Below, one piece after another: positions 33,301 through 48,300 of a stretch of DNA of 64,000 nucleotides. Within the stretch, counting starts at the first letter, position 1. Each line of letters opens with the position of its first letter. The stretch is taken from contig OU612067.1 of assembly GCA_914767715.1 (NCBI GenBank), positions 23,222,162 through 23,286,161 of the forward strand, read 5' to 3'. A program made the translations under genes and the position numbers. Under the pieces are notes generated by a model that ran no database searches, was not told the origin of the DNA, and saw only the letters and a list, made by a program, of their open reading frames with translations. This DNA comes from Membranipora membranacea (lineage: Eukaryota; Bryozoa; Gymnolaemata; Cheilostomatida; Membraniporidae).

Positions 33301-36300
33301 TTTATTTATGTCACTATTAAGATATTTTCTCTGTTGTCAGCATGCGGAGGAATATTTACAGATCCGACAGGGGTGATAACTTCTCCCTACTGGCCTAGTC
33401 AGTATCCTCATTCTAAGACATGTAACTACCTGCTGACCGCTGCCGAGTATCAGAATATACAAGTGACCTTCACACAGTTCAGTATTGAGAGCCACACCTG
33501 CTGCATATTCGATGGATTGTCAGTAAGTTAATGCTGCCTACTGTATGTAAATTTATTTTACAATCCTTTGAAATCATACAGCTTGGCTTATGCAGCCAAT
33601 GTGTTGGCTCTGAATGGCCGATTGGCTTTTTCCCATCCAACAGCCAATCATCTCAGAGCCAACAAATTGGCTAGTTTTTATGCTGTATATATAATTTTTT
33701 CACCTGCAAAATATAAAAGATAGAGATACTATGTTTGCACACAAATAAATAGCTACCAAAGCTCTCTGGTGCTGTTACAGTAGCCTGAGAGAACTCCCCA
33801 ATAAACGATTTTTTGTCATGAATTTTGTAATGCTGTATACTGTATGTAAATTTATTTTACAATCCTTTGCAAAACATGCGCGGCTTGGCTTACGATGCAT
33901 ATACTTTTTGCACCTGCAAAATGCTGAAATAATCTAAGAAACTATGTTTGTACGCAAAAAGCTATCAAAGCTTTCTGGTGCTGCCTGTTACAAAAGCATG
34001 AGAGAACTTCCAAATAAACGTTTTTTTTATGAATTTTGTAGGCATACTATGGTTCCAACTCAGACTCACCGCTGATGAGACCCAAGATGTGTATTGAACA
34101 GATCCCACCTCCACTGATCTCCACAACAAACAGCATGTTCCTGGTGTTCGCTACAGAAGGCTCAGTGAGTGATTTGGGATTCTGAGCTACTTATGAGTTC
34201 TGGAATAGGACAACTCTTGAGGAACCATCAGGTATATCTGAGAATCAGTAAAGCACCCCGCACAATGCATTTTCGTGAAGTTTCTTGTAAAATCAAGTAG
34301 ATGAGAGCATTTAGGAGTTTGACTTCAGTTGACTGATAATTCATGGTTTTAGTTGGGTTGAAATGATTTCGGGCTTTCATTTACCTGGCCAGGTGTCTTT
34401 TCTTCCAAATAAACATTCAGGACCGCAAGACCGCTGACATAATCTTTCATTTAAAGATTTCCAATCTCAAGAGTGAGAGATCATGCTATTTCTCAATCAG
34501 TTCCTGTCATGTAAATGGTTGGTGTGATCATTCTGCATATTGTGTTTTGCCTTGAAACCCTTGTAACTGCCAATAAAATGAATCATTTAAAGTCATGAAA
34601 CATTGATTACATTACATTAATTTACCCTAACAGTATGCGGTGGTATCCTGTCTAACAGTCAGAAGTCCAGGCTACCCGAGCTTCTATCCACATGGTGTAG
34701 ACTGTCTATGGGAGATCAGAGTACCAGCAGGCCTTCAGATTCGTCTCTCCTTTGACACGTTCAGTATAGAGCAGACAGAGGGCTGTAACTGGGATTATGT
34801 ACAGGTCGCTGAGAACAGAACCAGTCTCAACAACACCAGGTAAGAATATCCCAATATACTATTGTCATTTAGTTTAACGTGTTAAGTAAACTGAGCTTAC
34901 AAGAAGAGTGGGAATCTAGTTTTCTGTTTATTTATTGTTAAATTTATAAAAGGGTTTTAAAAGTGGGGGGGGGGGGTGCTATTTGTCAAATTTTTGCTTC
35001 AAAACTCATCTGCAGAGAGTGACTTGATGGATTGTTCCTGCCCAGACACAGACAAATCAATTCTTTATCAGTGTGTAGGGTTTAGGATATCGCTATCGAA
35101 GCCTCTTCTTCTTTTTACATCCATACTTAAGTAGTATGGGAAGAGTTCTTCATGTATGGTTCGTTGGATTTGCTTGTGTTTCCTGTAAATATAATTGAGG
35201 CTATACATCTATTTTATAGCATTCAGATTAATTATGCTGTGTTTTATATTGTACTTTAAACCCAAATTTTAATGCGCCACACAATAGAAATATAAATCAA
35301 TATAATGTGGTAGCAGTCGCAGAAACACCATGCTCTTTTGGCATTTCCACCTGTTAGGGGAAAGAGATATCTCACCCTCCTTGTTGCCAGCAATTGCTTA
35401 AGTATAATATGTTTATAGTAGTTGTTTTTGAGCAATGAGGGGACAACTTCTAATTAAATGACCATTCTTTTTACTACTTATAGAAAAAATAGATGCCTGA
35501 TATTACGTAATCATCTTTGCTTCAAATATTTGAATTAGGATGAGATGAATATTTCCATGTCATTTCAAGCAGTCTTCTAGTGAGAAACTAAAATTGTTTG
35601 TGCTATGTCTCAATCATTGTTTTGTTGCTTACAGGAATGGAGGTAACGAGTTGTCTCCCTTGATTGGAAAGTTCTGTGGAGCAAAAGTGGATTCACCAAT
35701 CTTCTCTCACAGTAACAGGATGTGGATCAAGTTCAAATCAGACGTCTCCAGCGCTGCTCCGGGCTTCAGAGTCTGGTATGAGGATGCTGGTGAAGGTAAC
35801 TTCTATATGTTGTCAATTTTTATGATATTTTCCACCTGAATTTTGAATCATTCAAAACTTGTTCAATATCAAATTGTTTACGATTCCATATTCCTATGGC
35901 TATTATATATTCCACATTTCACTAACAGGTTGTAGCGCTGAGCTGTCTGGCCCAACTGGTAGATTTCTTGCAATCAACTCTATGTTTCATTCAGATCGGA
36001 CGCTTCCTTGGCTCAGAATGGTTTCAGGCTTGAGTATCTGACTATGGGTAAGTTTAAGAGTTCTACTGGTTTGCAATGCTAGGTCGCTTTTACTCGAAAT
36101 GGCCATCATGATGGGACGCTCCTGACTGGTCAGATTATTCGACCTACAGGCATTGGACACACATTTTCTGAATTCTGGACTTGGAACTTAAAAATAATTG
36201 ATATCCTATGCTAGCATCATTCTCCCATCACTAAAAGGAGTATCCTATGAACCAGTAGCCAACTATACCATCTTTATCCATATGAACAAATAACCAAATA

Positions 36301-39300
36301 TACTATCTCTGTCAGTGTCTGTATGGGCCCGTACAGAGATACCTTATAAAACATGTGAATATTTCCCGACCACCTATTTGTTTGCTACTACTAGAAAATC
36401 TAGGTGGATCTAATGATACAAACTCAAGTAATATTGGTAAGATTGTGTGAAAGCTTATTACCGATGTATTTTTAACAAGTCTTATCAAGTCACTATCATT
36501 GTTTGTGTAGATTCAAATGCCCACTCATGCTAAAAATCTGTATACATATGTAAAACTTTTTTGTCTAATAACACCATGTCGCGACAGCCTTGTCCAATCG
36601 CCTATCATAAAAGCTTAACCTCTCTGTTCGAATGTCTGCAATATGCATGTTTGGTTACAAAGCAACATCACAATCTTACAGTTGTGTTTTTGTTAAAAGT
36701 TTCCAAGTTAATAAAAGGAAGACCCAAGAAGAAAACCAAAATTCAGTGTCGTCGGTGTTAATAAGTGTATGAGTTTGTTAATCCGGTGCAAGGGTTATAA
36801 GTATTTCATCTGTGTTTATGATTTTCACAGTGTTATTCCTTTGTTTTTCGTATTCGGTAGGTTGTGGTGGAGACTTTAATGCAGAAACAGGACAATTCTC
36901 CAGTCCAGGATACCCTGGACCTTACCCACACCACAGAGAGTGTATTTGGAGAATCACAGTACCTATTGGAAGACGCATTCAGCTGAATATAAACAATGTG
37001 AACCTCGAATATCACTCAAATTGTACCTATGACTTTATTGAGGTATAACAAACAGGTTCCGTTTTTGTTTGGAAACACAAATCATAAGCTAGAAAACATT
37101 CCAGTTTTGCAAAGAAAAATGTTTGGAAAGTAATCTCATGATGAGAGCAGAGACACATAATATTTAAAACCCACAACAACGCAAATAACTAGCCATTGAG
37201 ATGTGATCTGCTCTTAGTCATCAACCATCTGATCTTTTTTGTTGTGCCCCTCAATCAGCAACAAATCAATCTGCATTCTCTTTCCTGTAGGTTCTCGGTG
37301 GTCCCGATTCCAACTCTCCACAGCTTACTAAGGTATGTCAGGGTAGAAACCAGTCGAGCTCAGTCACCTCAACCGGTAACCAGATGTATGCTAGATTTAA
37401 GACTGATAGTTCATCTTCAGGCCTCGGCTTTTCTGCTAACTTCTCATCTGTTGATCAGGGTGAGTATGAGAGTGCAAAGAAGAACAGCCATGAGACTTCA
37501 TAAACTATAAAAACATTTATTATAATCCAATTTGCTGAAGTCATGTTGTTTGTACTAAAGCATCATAGCCAACAAATGATTGGCCAAGAACAAATTAAAG
37601 TATTGAAGAAAAAACGATTTAAAAATCGATATGACGATGAATGCACTTTAAATTGCACATGAATGTAGTTTAAATCTAAATCATATTGTTAGCTTACAAT
37701 AAAAAATATATAAATCTACATCATTGTTTGAGTGATTTGTGAGCAATACCCCCCCCCGCCCCCTAGCAGGTTTCAGCAATCAGATAGTGAACTTGGCTGT
37801 TTATAATTAAAAGACCTCCCTGGCTAACAATTGTCTCTGTATCGATTCAGGCTGCGGAGGTGTGTTCACTACTCCTACTGGCAACATACAGTCCCCCGGC
37901 TACAATACCGGCTATCCACACAACACAAACTGTGAGTGGAACATCACCGTGGCAGCCTTTCAGACAGTGCAGATCACATTCAAGAACTTTGACCTTGAAG
38001 ATCATGATGCCTGTATCTATGACTTTGTAGCTGTAAGTACATAGAGTCATAGTAAATGCAGTTGAATGGTGTAATGGAGAATTGCTATGGACACACGAAC
38101 TTAGATTGCAAGTCAAATACATCATGTTTCAGTCATTTGTGTTTGAGTAGAGCCACCATATTGCGATTCAGTGTTGTTCGTTACACCTAACCAAATCAGA
38201 TTCTGTACAACTGCCAATTGACTTGACAATGGCTTTCTGGTGAAATGCTAAATTTGCGAAACATAACAAAAGTCGTTTACTTGTAGATCTATGATGGATT
38301 GCTGACTACTTCACCACAACTAGATAAAATCTGCGGCTCTAATCTCACAAACCATACATATACTAGTAGCGGTAATACGCTTAGATTGAGAATGGTAGGT
38401 TATCCTGTCGGCCAAGAAGGCTCAAAACTTGCAGTGGGATACTAGTTAAGACTGAGAGCCAAGAACATGTTATGCTAACGCGAGGAATTTCTAATGGAAA
38501 TATATCATATTAATTTAATACAATTGCTTGAGGTGAGAAATGTATTTGATTTCCATTTTAGGTGACCTTCTGGCTAACTTGAACAATTTGCTTTGTGTAG
38601 TAAGAGATCATGCTTATCACGAGAAATTTATCACTTTTGAAATGATTAGGTTGCTATTGTGTACGTACAAGACACTGTATTGTGTAGGGTAATATATGCA
38701 TTGGTCATGGCAATCATATGACTTGACTAAGATGGATGCCAAATACATGTTTGTAAGGAGTTGTCTCCACAACATCAAAGGGTACACAACTACAAAACAG
38801 TTTTATTCATTGGATTTACAGACAATGATTTAACAATTATTACAGAGAACTGACTCCTCCAGTAATGGGAGAGGATTTGATGCTTCCTATAAGACAGCAT
38901 GTGGAGGACGTAAGATTGTAGGAGACGGTGTAGAAATGATCAGATCACCAAACTATCCTCTGAACTACGACCCTAATACTAATTGTACTTGGACTCTTAT
39001 GGGAGCATTACCGGGTACGTGTCTTTTCTTTTCATACTTAAAACATAAATTTTATTTGGAGTTAAAGTTTCACATTGATTGCTTACATGGTTGCGAAATA
39101 TTGCATTGATGCCTTTATCACCAATTTGATCGAAATCTCAAATGGAGAGGCTAGAATAGTAACTTCAATAGTCATCCCTCTTCACGCAATGACTTGTAAA
39201 ATCTGTCAAGCCATCATTTGGTTGTTGGCTGATAATAACTGCTGTTTATCCTGAATTGATCACGCTTATAATGATTTTAGTGGACAGAATCACGCTTCAG

Positions 39301-42300
39301 TTCAATGATATAGATATAGAGGAGTCCCAGTCATCACAAGGCTCGGGAGAAGGTCTCTGTATACACGATTCTATCAGGGTATGTCAGATAACATTTATTA
39401 TCGTGATGGTAGTTTTTTACAGAATTCATGTATGTACGCCTTTGAAATCCTAAATCATTTTTCAAAAGCCTTCTATGACTATATGAAACTTGGGCATCAA
39501 TTCAGATTTTAGTTAGCCGTGTGACGTTGACTGGTTTAGACAATAAAGAATGATATCAAATAATATGATTGAGTGCGTATGATAAAGGATAATGGACGAG
39601 ATGACAATTTTGTCTGGTCCTCTCAGGCCAACTGTATTTTTTTTGGTTCTTATAATAATAGTGGCGTAATTGATGACCTGCAGATCCCAGCATTGTAAAC
39701 TGATGAGATGAATTAACACTGGTTCTTTGTTCTGTCTTCAGGTACTTCAAGGAGATAATGTGGACGCCCCCGAACACGGCAGATACTGTGGTGATGGTAT
39801 ACCCCAAGCTATAACATCAACTGGTTACGCTCTGACTTTGGTCTTCAGCTCAGATGCCTCTGTTCAACAAGGAGGGTTCTCTGCTTCTTATAGCAAATCA
39901 ACTTCATGTAAGAGAATTTCTATGGTTTTGTTTGATTGTTGACAAATTGAACATAAATTCATGACCCATTGGTCCTACTCCTCCTGGATTTACTCAAGTT
40001 TAAGACCAGTCCTGGAAATCGGCATGCAAGAGAGCTATTCAAGTGAACTGATTTATTTATGTACTACATTAAAACATCACAGATCATAACTTACTGGGGA
40101 GAAAAAAGAAAGATAAGTGAAACTAACTAACAGTGTCAGGCGATACTCGGATGTGTGTTCTTCGTACTGGATTGCATGGTTGTATGTGATAAGGCTATAT
40201 TATGGTTTCAATTATTTCTCTCTATTTTATAAGTCTGTGGAGGGAACTTTACAGCCACACATGGAGCATTCAGTACACCCAGCTATCCAGACCCGTATCC
40301 CAGAGATGCAGAGTGTATCTGGTATCTCAACGCTGCTCCTGGTAACCAAATCCAGCTTAGTTTCACGTAAGTAACAGGTGCAAAACATATTATTGAATCC
40401 TTCGAATTCATCATGCAAAGCAGCAGAGCAACTTATGGAGGATGGGTATACCCTCATTTTGACCGGGTGTTCTTTCCATAAATTTAGTGGTAAATATGAT
40501 TACAATACTGTCCATGGTTATACCATTGCTTGGTCTTAGTAACATTCTCTCTTTTGTATCTAATTATTGAAATATCATTTATCAGGGCGTTTGACATAGA
40601 AAACACAGACGGATGTAACAGGGATTATGTGGAGATCAGAGATGGACGTGATCAATCAGTATCATTAGGCAGATACTGTGGCCAGTCTTTACCAACAAAC
40701 GTATCAGTGGCTCAGTCAATGTACGTCAAGTTCAGATCTGACGCAGCAAATCAACTGTCAGGATTCACAGCCCAGTTTAGCACTTGTAAGTAGTCATTTA
40801 ATTCACTCAAAGTTTGGAAGCAAGGTAGATTCGGCAAAAAATCACTGTTTCGGTGTAGAAAGTTGTAGATAGACTCCTATTTATATACAAATCTCGGGTG
40901 AATGTCGGTTAATTCAGGAGCCTCATGTTATGCTCATGATATTTCGGCTCTTCGGTTACTGGAGGTGATAAGCTTAATCTTAGGCTATGTATAAAGATCA
41001 TTTAAACAATTATAAGACTAGCAAATCTCCTTGCAAAGATTGACATACAGATTGTTTGCTGTATTTTTCACCCTATTTACAGTGACAGGAGGTGACATGG
41101 TTGGTAATTCTGGCCAGCTTGCATCTCCACTCTATCCAAGAAACTACCCACACAACGCTGATCATACCTGGAGTATTATCGTTGATCAGGGCAAGAAAGT
41201 CAGGATTCAGTTTGTTGAATTTGATATTGAAACAGGCTCTACATGCCAGTATGACTACCTTCAGGTAAAATTACTTAACGTTGTGTAAAATGATTGATTG
41301 AGTTAGTAGTATCTAGTAGTTTACTAATCAATTAGCCAATGACTGATTTGAACTTAGTTGAGACTCTTTAACAAAAGTTTTTGACTGTAGTGCAGATTGC
41401 AATTTGAACTAGATATCTATCCTAACAGATTGTTATGAGTCCTTTCTCAATGTGATATACTTTTTTCTAGTTCCTGGATGGCCCAGCAGACAGTGGACCA
41501 CTAGAGCTGATGAAGATTTGTGGTACAAACCCACCCCAGCCGTTCAGTAGCACAGGCAATGTGATGACAGTCGTCTTCCATACCGATGTATCTGCAGTAG
41601 GTAGAGGTTTCCTCTTCAACTGGACTGCTGTTGATCAAGTGGTCACAACTCCTGGAACAACCCTAGAACCAGGCACCACACCAGGTAAATATTTCCTGTT
41701 GTCATTGTTACTAATATTTATGTGGATTGACATCAATAAGTGTTCCAGGTGTAAATCTGTATCTACAGGGATAGAGGCCAGGTTTGATGACTGGAGTGTT
41801 TATTTAAATGGATGAATTTAGGAACTACGCAATAAGATTTCGATACAGTTTTGATCTCTTCTATCTTCTTGCAGCTGGATGTAACTTCGAGTTAGTTGCC
41901 ACTGATTCTGCTCAGAACTTAACCTCACCCAACTGGCCTGAAAATTATGATAATGGCATGGACTGTACATGGACTATCAGATCAACAGGAGGAGAAAAGA
42001 TTGAGCTGACAATCGTATCACTAGATATCGAGGCTTCCGCAACATGCCTCTATGACGCCCTGCAGATTTACGATGGTATTGTGCTTAGACCATTTATTTT
42101 ACACCAGAATCTCTTTGAGCGCAAAGCCAGTAAATACAGTTGTGTCCCTTATTGACTGAGTGGCACGCCAATTAACAAGATTCAAAGGAGTGCATACAAT
42201 CAAGCATAAGCAACATAAGATATTGAGATAAACCTGAAATCGAATATTCTACTGCAGTGGTTGACGGGACTAACATATTACCATGACCATATATCATGGT

Positions 42301-45300
42301 TAAATTCATGTGCCATCTTGTGGTACAGGCTGCAGGCTTTGTTCAGTGTATTGGTTATAACTTCACCTTTCACCCTCTATTGATTTTAAATTACAGGAGA
42401 GAATGAACTACCTGGTAGGCTGCTGGATACTAAGTGTGGTAGAATCACTACTGTACAGCCTGGAATTAAATCTAGCGGTGGAAGCATGAGACTGAGGTTC
42501 ACATCTGATGTCAGCGTAACGCGAGCAGGATTCCAACTCCAATATAAGACCAGTACGTACAGTATAAATTAGTAATTCTAGGCTTTTTCAATTTTCTAGC
42601 CTCCGCCATACATACCCTCTTTTGGCTCATCGAAGTTGAATCGATGAAAATGGATTGCAAAAAAATTGCAACTTATATCATGTTGGCTTTTTTGAAAGTT
42701 TTGCAAAACTTATTCTCCATTTGTATAAATTTTTTCATTATGTCTGTCAAACCCACTCTGTTTTGAAGTGCTGTCATGATTATATCAATCAGTCAACCAG
42801 TTTAACGGCTTTTTTTATGACCTATTGTGTTTGATTTATCCAGCTTGTGGAGGAATTTTGACAGAAGCTCAAGGTGTAATTCTCTCTCCTAATAATCCAA
42901 ATGTCTACCCTGTAAATTCGAGCTGCCAGTGGATGATTCAAGTTCTTACAGGTAGAACTATAGATCTTACAGTTGAAAGTTTCAGTCTACCCAACTCAAA
43001 TAACTGTACTGGAGACAGGCTCAGGGTAAGTAAATAATAAAGTAAATATAGTAACATAAATATGATGTGAATACCAGCGGCATAGTTGATGACTGTAAAT
43101 TGTTTTCAAATTCCCAAAGATTGCTCAATCTTTGCATTTAATAATGTTTTACATACATAGCGATAGAAACCCAGGTTATCCCACAAGTCGACATACTGAT
43201 CAGATTGCCACTGTGTTTTTTTGCTGCCCATGTTTGAAACCCAAATAAATTTGAAGGGATTTAAGACTGAATCTCTACTGAATATTTTGTGATGGTCTCA
43301 TTTGCTAGATTTTGAATGGTAACAACGAAGACTCGCCATCTATGGAATCTGACTGGGCCTATTGTGGTAATGGTCTAACTGCTCCCAAGACATTCAGCTC
43401 TGCATCTCACTTCATGTGGGTTGAGTTTGTATCCGACTCTAGCCAGGATACCAGTGGTAACTTCAGAATCTCCTATGAAGAGGTGAGTACAGTCTTCATT
43501 AGAGCCAGACAAAATTGTGTCTGCAAATCGAACATATATAACTTATACTGCACTGTGTGCTGATGCCTACTATATTTAATTATCTCGAAATTTAGTACAA
43601 AAGTAGTGGTACTGAACCTATGCTATCTATCGGTGAACTTTATTATTTTGATGAAGAGTTTGTTCCCTTGCCCATTCAACCAAGAGGCTGCTATGCTGTG
43701 CATGTAGACTAATTGAGAGGGAAAGTATTGTATATAACAAGTTGTAATCTCCACAGCCGAGCAGAAGCAGCAAGCAATAAATCTCAAATGAATGTCTTGC
43801 TAAAATATGGAGCATCCCCCTTCCATTATTGTAATTATCGCAAAGTTGAAAAATTCCATTTACTTTCTGTAGAAATCAGTTGTGTGTGGAGGACATTTGC
43901 TTGTACCTGATGATGATAATTTCGTGGGTTCATTTTCATCTCCTGGATTTGGCGAAAACAACTACCCCCACAATGCTGACTGTGTGTGGATCATAACTGC
44001 TCCATCTAATGCCAGAATTCAACTTGACTTCCCAACATTCGACTTAGAAAATCATGTCACGTAAGTTAGCTTGTAATTTGTGTTGGGCTTGGGCAGTCGA
44101 ATTTCTATCTTGCTGTGTTTACCAATTCTACAAATGTTCTACAGCTCCCCGGCATCGCCATTCTGAAATTCATAAGCAATTTTTGGTATCTTTGAATTTG
44201 ACTTGCTAGATAAGCAATCTTGATATGTGATGACGTTTACTTACAATGGCATTCAATATCTGATACTAAATAATTGACTGCATCACTTAGTAAATCATAG
44301 GCCATGTTTATTCAACAGTGTCTTGGGTAATTGGAGGTAAGAATTCTAACTACTTTTCTTTATTTTGGTCGTGACGTGAATGATATTTTATTCAGCATGG
44401 TTTTAATACGCTCCTTTTTTCGCCATTCTTCTACAGCTTCAATTTTATAATGCTTGATTGTGATTCATTCAACCCAAGTACAGCATGTTCGACAAGATCT
44501 CGAATCAACCCTTGACCTCTCTAATCTACAAAACATGAATACACTATTAAATTTCATTTGTAGCTGTAACTATGACTACCTTGATGTAAGGGATGGGGGT
44601 ACTGAGAACAGCCCTTCATTGTCTAAGCTCTGTGGATCAGATAGAATATCTACCATTAGGAGTACCTCCAATGTGATGAGACTTAGACTTGTAACTGATG
44701 ATTCCGTTGGTAAAGGAGGATTCAACATCACCTATAAGAAAGGTTAGTTGGGTTGTATATCTCCAGGTATCACCTGTCAAAGAGAAGAATATTTGTTTGT
44801 TATTTGTTTTCCTTTGATCCCCTGATTGTGGGTACAAACTTTGATATAGAACTCTGGTCACGACCAGATTTTTGAGCTAACCCCTAACGGAAGGAAAATT
44901 ATAGGTTTACACTCAACTTTGTGGCCAGTAGATACGGTCAAGGGTGGGTCGTTGCTGTCCAACTACCCTGTGAGAAGATGAATGATGTTGTTTAACCAAG
45001 CTGGTTACATGACCCAAAGGCTGGCAGGCCAGTCTTCCAGACACCACCACAGTCACCGGGATTCAAACACAGGATGACTTGCATGATAAACCCGCACTTC
45101 ACCAATTGAGCTACGGCTGGTCTTATAAACATTTGTGCATATTCTCATAATCTTCGTTTTCTCTTTACAGATAATTGTGGAGGTACTATCATTGGAGCCA
45201 GTGGACTCATACAATCACCACTGTATCCCACAAACTACCCCAACGGAGCAGACTGTGAGTGGTTCATACAGGGACCTACTGGACACTTCCTGCACATCAA

Positions 45301-48300
45301 CTTCACACAGTTCCAGCTGAGTAATCAGTTCCAGCCTGATAACTGTACTGGACAGGATAGCCTCAGCTTCTACAACAGAGACAGATTTGGTAATAATATT
45401 AACACTCAAACATTTTCATTCATAGACCCTGCGCTAATCCATTGCGCAGACATTTCAAAGTGAAATTGGCCCTACCAATCGCAGCGGTCCATGCAGTTTC
45501 CCTCAAACTATTGCTGTGTCACCTTGAAGCCACTGCTGTTTATTTTGGTAATCTTTGAAGAGACGTGAGGCTGGCTACAAAATATTTGTAGTTCTTTGTA
45601 TACTTTTCACCAAAGAGTCAACCAAATGCTTTCTTTGTTGTAGGGAATACTACTGATATGATAGGGAGTTATTGCGGTAGAAGTGCACCCGCGGACATCA
45701 GAACGGCTGATAGCAGAGCTTACATAAACTTTAAATCTAACTCTAATGATAACTACCCAGGATTCTCACTGAACTTCTATGCCAGCATTGAGAGTAAGTA
45801 AAGATCATGAATTTGTCAGGACAAGATTGAATTACATAGCCTAAACCTTGGTTTGTTTGGTTTCTATTTGGCATAATGTAGATTTTGAATGAAAAAGACC
45901 GCCTCACAAATCTGTTCTCTCCAAATTTTAGCTACAGTACTACCCAGCCCCAGAAATATTATGCCAGTATGTGCAGCTACAAATAAAACGCTTTTGTCGT
46001 AATACAACTTCTACTCTTTAATTTAGGTTGTGGTGGACAGCTAACAACACCTACGGGGTCAATCCAATCACCTAACTACCCAGGATATTATCCACACTCG
46101 AGAATATGTACATGGTTAATTACTGTACCTTACGGCAAAAGGATCACACTGACCTTCGCTGATTTCAACATCGAGGTTCACAGCAACTGCTTCTATGATT
46201 ATCTTGAGGTAATCCATTTTATATGGTGATCTCTAGCATTAGCCAAAATAATGATGTTTCAAAATCCAGTCCAGATTGTTTAGCCACAGATTCGTTCATA
46301 CTCCTCCAATCTTTACAAACACAGTGTTTCTAACAGTGTATACAAAATTACATGCATGGTAATTTCAAACATGAAATGAAAAATAAGATTGGAGACAGTT
46401 TGTGATCACAAAAAACCTTCTGTATACAACACTTGGTATTGGTTTGTAGGTCAGAAATGGTCAATTGGAGAGATCACCTGTATTAGGCCGATACTGTGGT
46501 AATAACACAGCGCAGACCGTCGAATCAAGTGGTAACAAAATGAAGATTCAGTTCAGAAGTGACGGCAGCGTCAGCAATGGAGGATTCAGAATTACTAACA
46601 CATCAGATCAAGATGCAGGTTGGTTAACACCTTTACAGTGTGCTGAAGTCGTATTATAGCTTCTTTTTCAGGACTTGCCTAAACTACTTGTCACTCTATC
46701 GATGCTCACCCGTTCTTGTTACAACAGATTTATGAATACCATGGAATAACCGCAAGAGCCCTGTATTTCAACTTTATTTGCAGTTTGTGGAGGACTTATA
46801 AATCCATCATCAGGGGACGTTGGATACATTGTAACGCCTGGATATCAAGAGACCATTATGCCAAATGGTGACTACAATCTCACAGGTGTGTAAAATGTGC
46901 GACAACATCTCAGCTGAGATCTACATTATCTGTGTTAGACTGAGGAATGTCTCACTTTTAACAGCTAATACCTTTCAAATGCATTCCAATCTATTTTTAT
47001 CTCAGAGGCCCCATTTTTGTTTTGTTTGGCTAGATATGTTTAATATGAATTTTTGGCATCTCATGAATACTCAAAAATGAAATATTTGTCAACAATAAAC
47101 AGCAGTCCCTTAGTCCTTATGACAAAAGTTCTATTTTATGGTCCTATATAACCAGGTCTTACTCGAAGACTAGTAATTGCATTACATTTATCAGTGTTGT
47201 GATAAGACTGTTGCTATTTTTCTTACTCTTTGATCCGTTGGACAGTGATTTTTCTATACAAAAGTTAATTTGATTAAAAATTCAAAAGATCTGTCTGTCA
47301 TATATATATATACTTGATTCATTTGCAGGCCAGTATCCCAATTTGCTGCAGTGTGAGTGGGTGATGGAAGGAGCCACTGCTTTGAACCAATCTGTCATTC
47401 TCAAATTTGAGGCAGATAGATTCAAACTCGAGCAAATGCGAATGCCGATACGATTTTCTGTTAGTTCACGAAGGTGAGTTTGAAACAGTGATTATCCATC
47501 TCCAAATGTCTTTTTTAAAATGATCAGGATCCACATGACTCAAAGCTACACATCACTTGGATGGGTGGTTTTTAATCCGCATGGCAGAGTGCTAAACGAT
47601 AGTTTGTGTCTTTGTAGGCATAACATCTACTGGTCGAGACGTAGGCAGATTCTGTAGTAATCTAACCAACAATGTACCCCGAGTTGTATCTGTTCCTGGT
47701 AATCAAATGTGGTTAGCCTTTGCTTCAGACGTGTCCGTTCAACACAAGGGATTCAACATCACATATCAGTTTGTACGTAAGTTCTAATTATCATCCCTCG
47801 TATCAAGTTTTTGTTTCATCCTACAAATTGTAAAAGCAGGGTCTTTTTGCGTCAACTTGCAGACCCAGTATTGCTCATTTCGCCCTCATGGATGCTCTCT
47901 GCTGGGAGTTACAAATTTATAGGTGTTAATCTAGGCTGAGTTCCCCAAATAATAAGATCAGATGTTTTGGTGTTAGTATGATTTCTATTGTTTTTGTGTT
48001 TCAGCATGTGGTGCCGTCTTGCAGAGTGACTCAGGAGTTATGACTTCACCCAATTACCCAAATAATTATGACCATGATATAGGCTGTGCCTGGGAGATCA
48101 TTGCGGAGGATGGTGCTCAAATCGAGGTAGGGAGCAAAGATTTGAATGGAAAATTAAAATTTTGCAAAATTGTTGTATACTTTGGAGTTGGCCCTCTTTG
48201 ATTCACAGAAGCTGATATGCGTGTCTGTAATAGAGCACAGTCCATGTAGACCAGTGTCTAAAAATTTACTTTGAAGTCTTGTATGTCATCCTTGATTGGC

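Larger units (their letters stand above)
33341..34231 (+). pseudogene. CUB module 4, with an in-frame TGA in place of a conserved Arg
   Basis: Exons 33341-33522 (ACGGIFTDPTGVITSPYWP, TCNYLL, CCIFDGLS) and 34042-34231 (AYYGSNSDSPLMRPKMC, NSMFLVFATEGS). The terminal GFRATYE motif reads GF-TGA-ATYE (stop 34183-34185), a single CGA/AGA to TGA change. Both exons otherwise splice in frame. Confidence 0.8.

Noticed and set aside
31408-36041. Stop-codon reassignment (TAG, TAA as Tyr, TGA as Arg) in CUB modules
   Set aside because: The same codons end the ROC-COR, caspase and CUB frames properly, and other CUB modules use normal Tyr and Arg codons.
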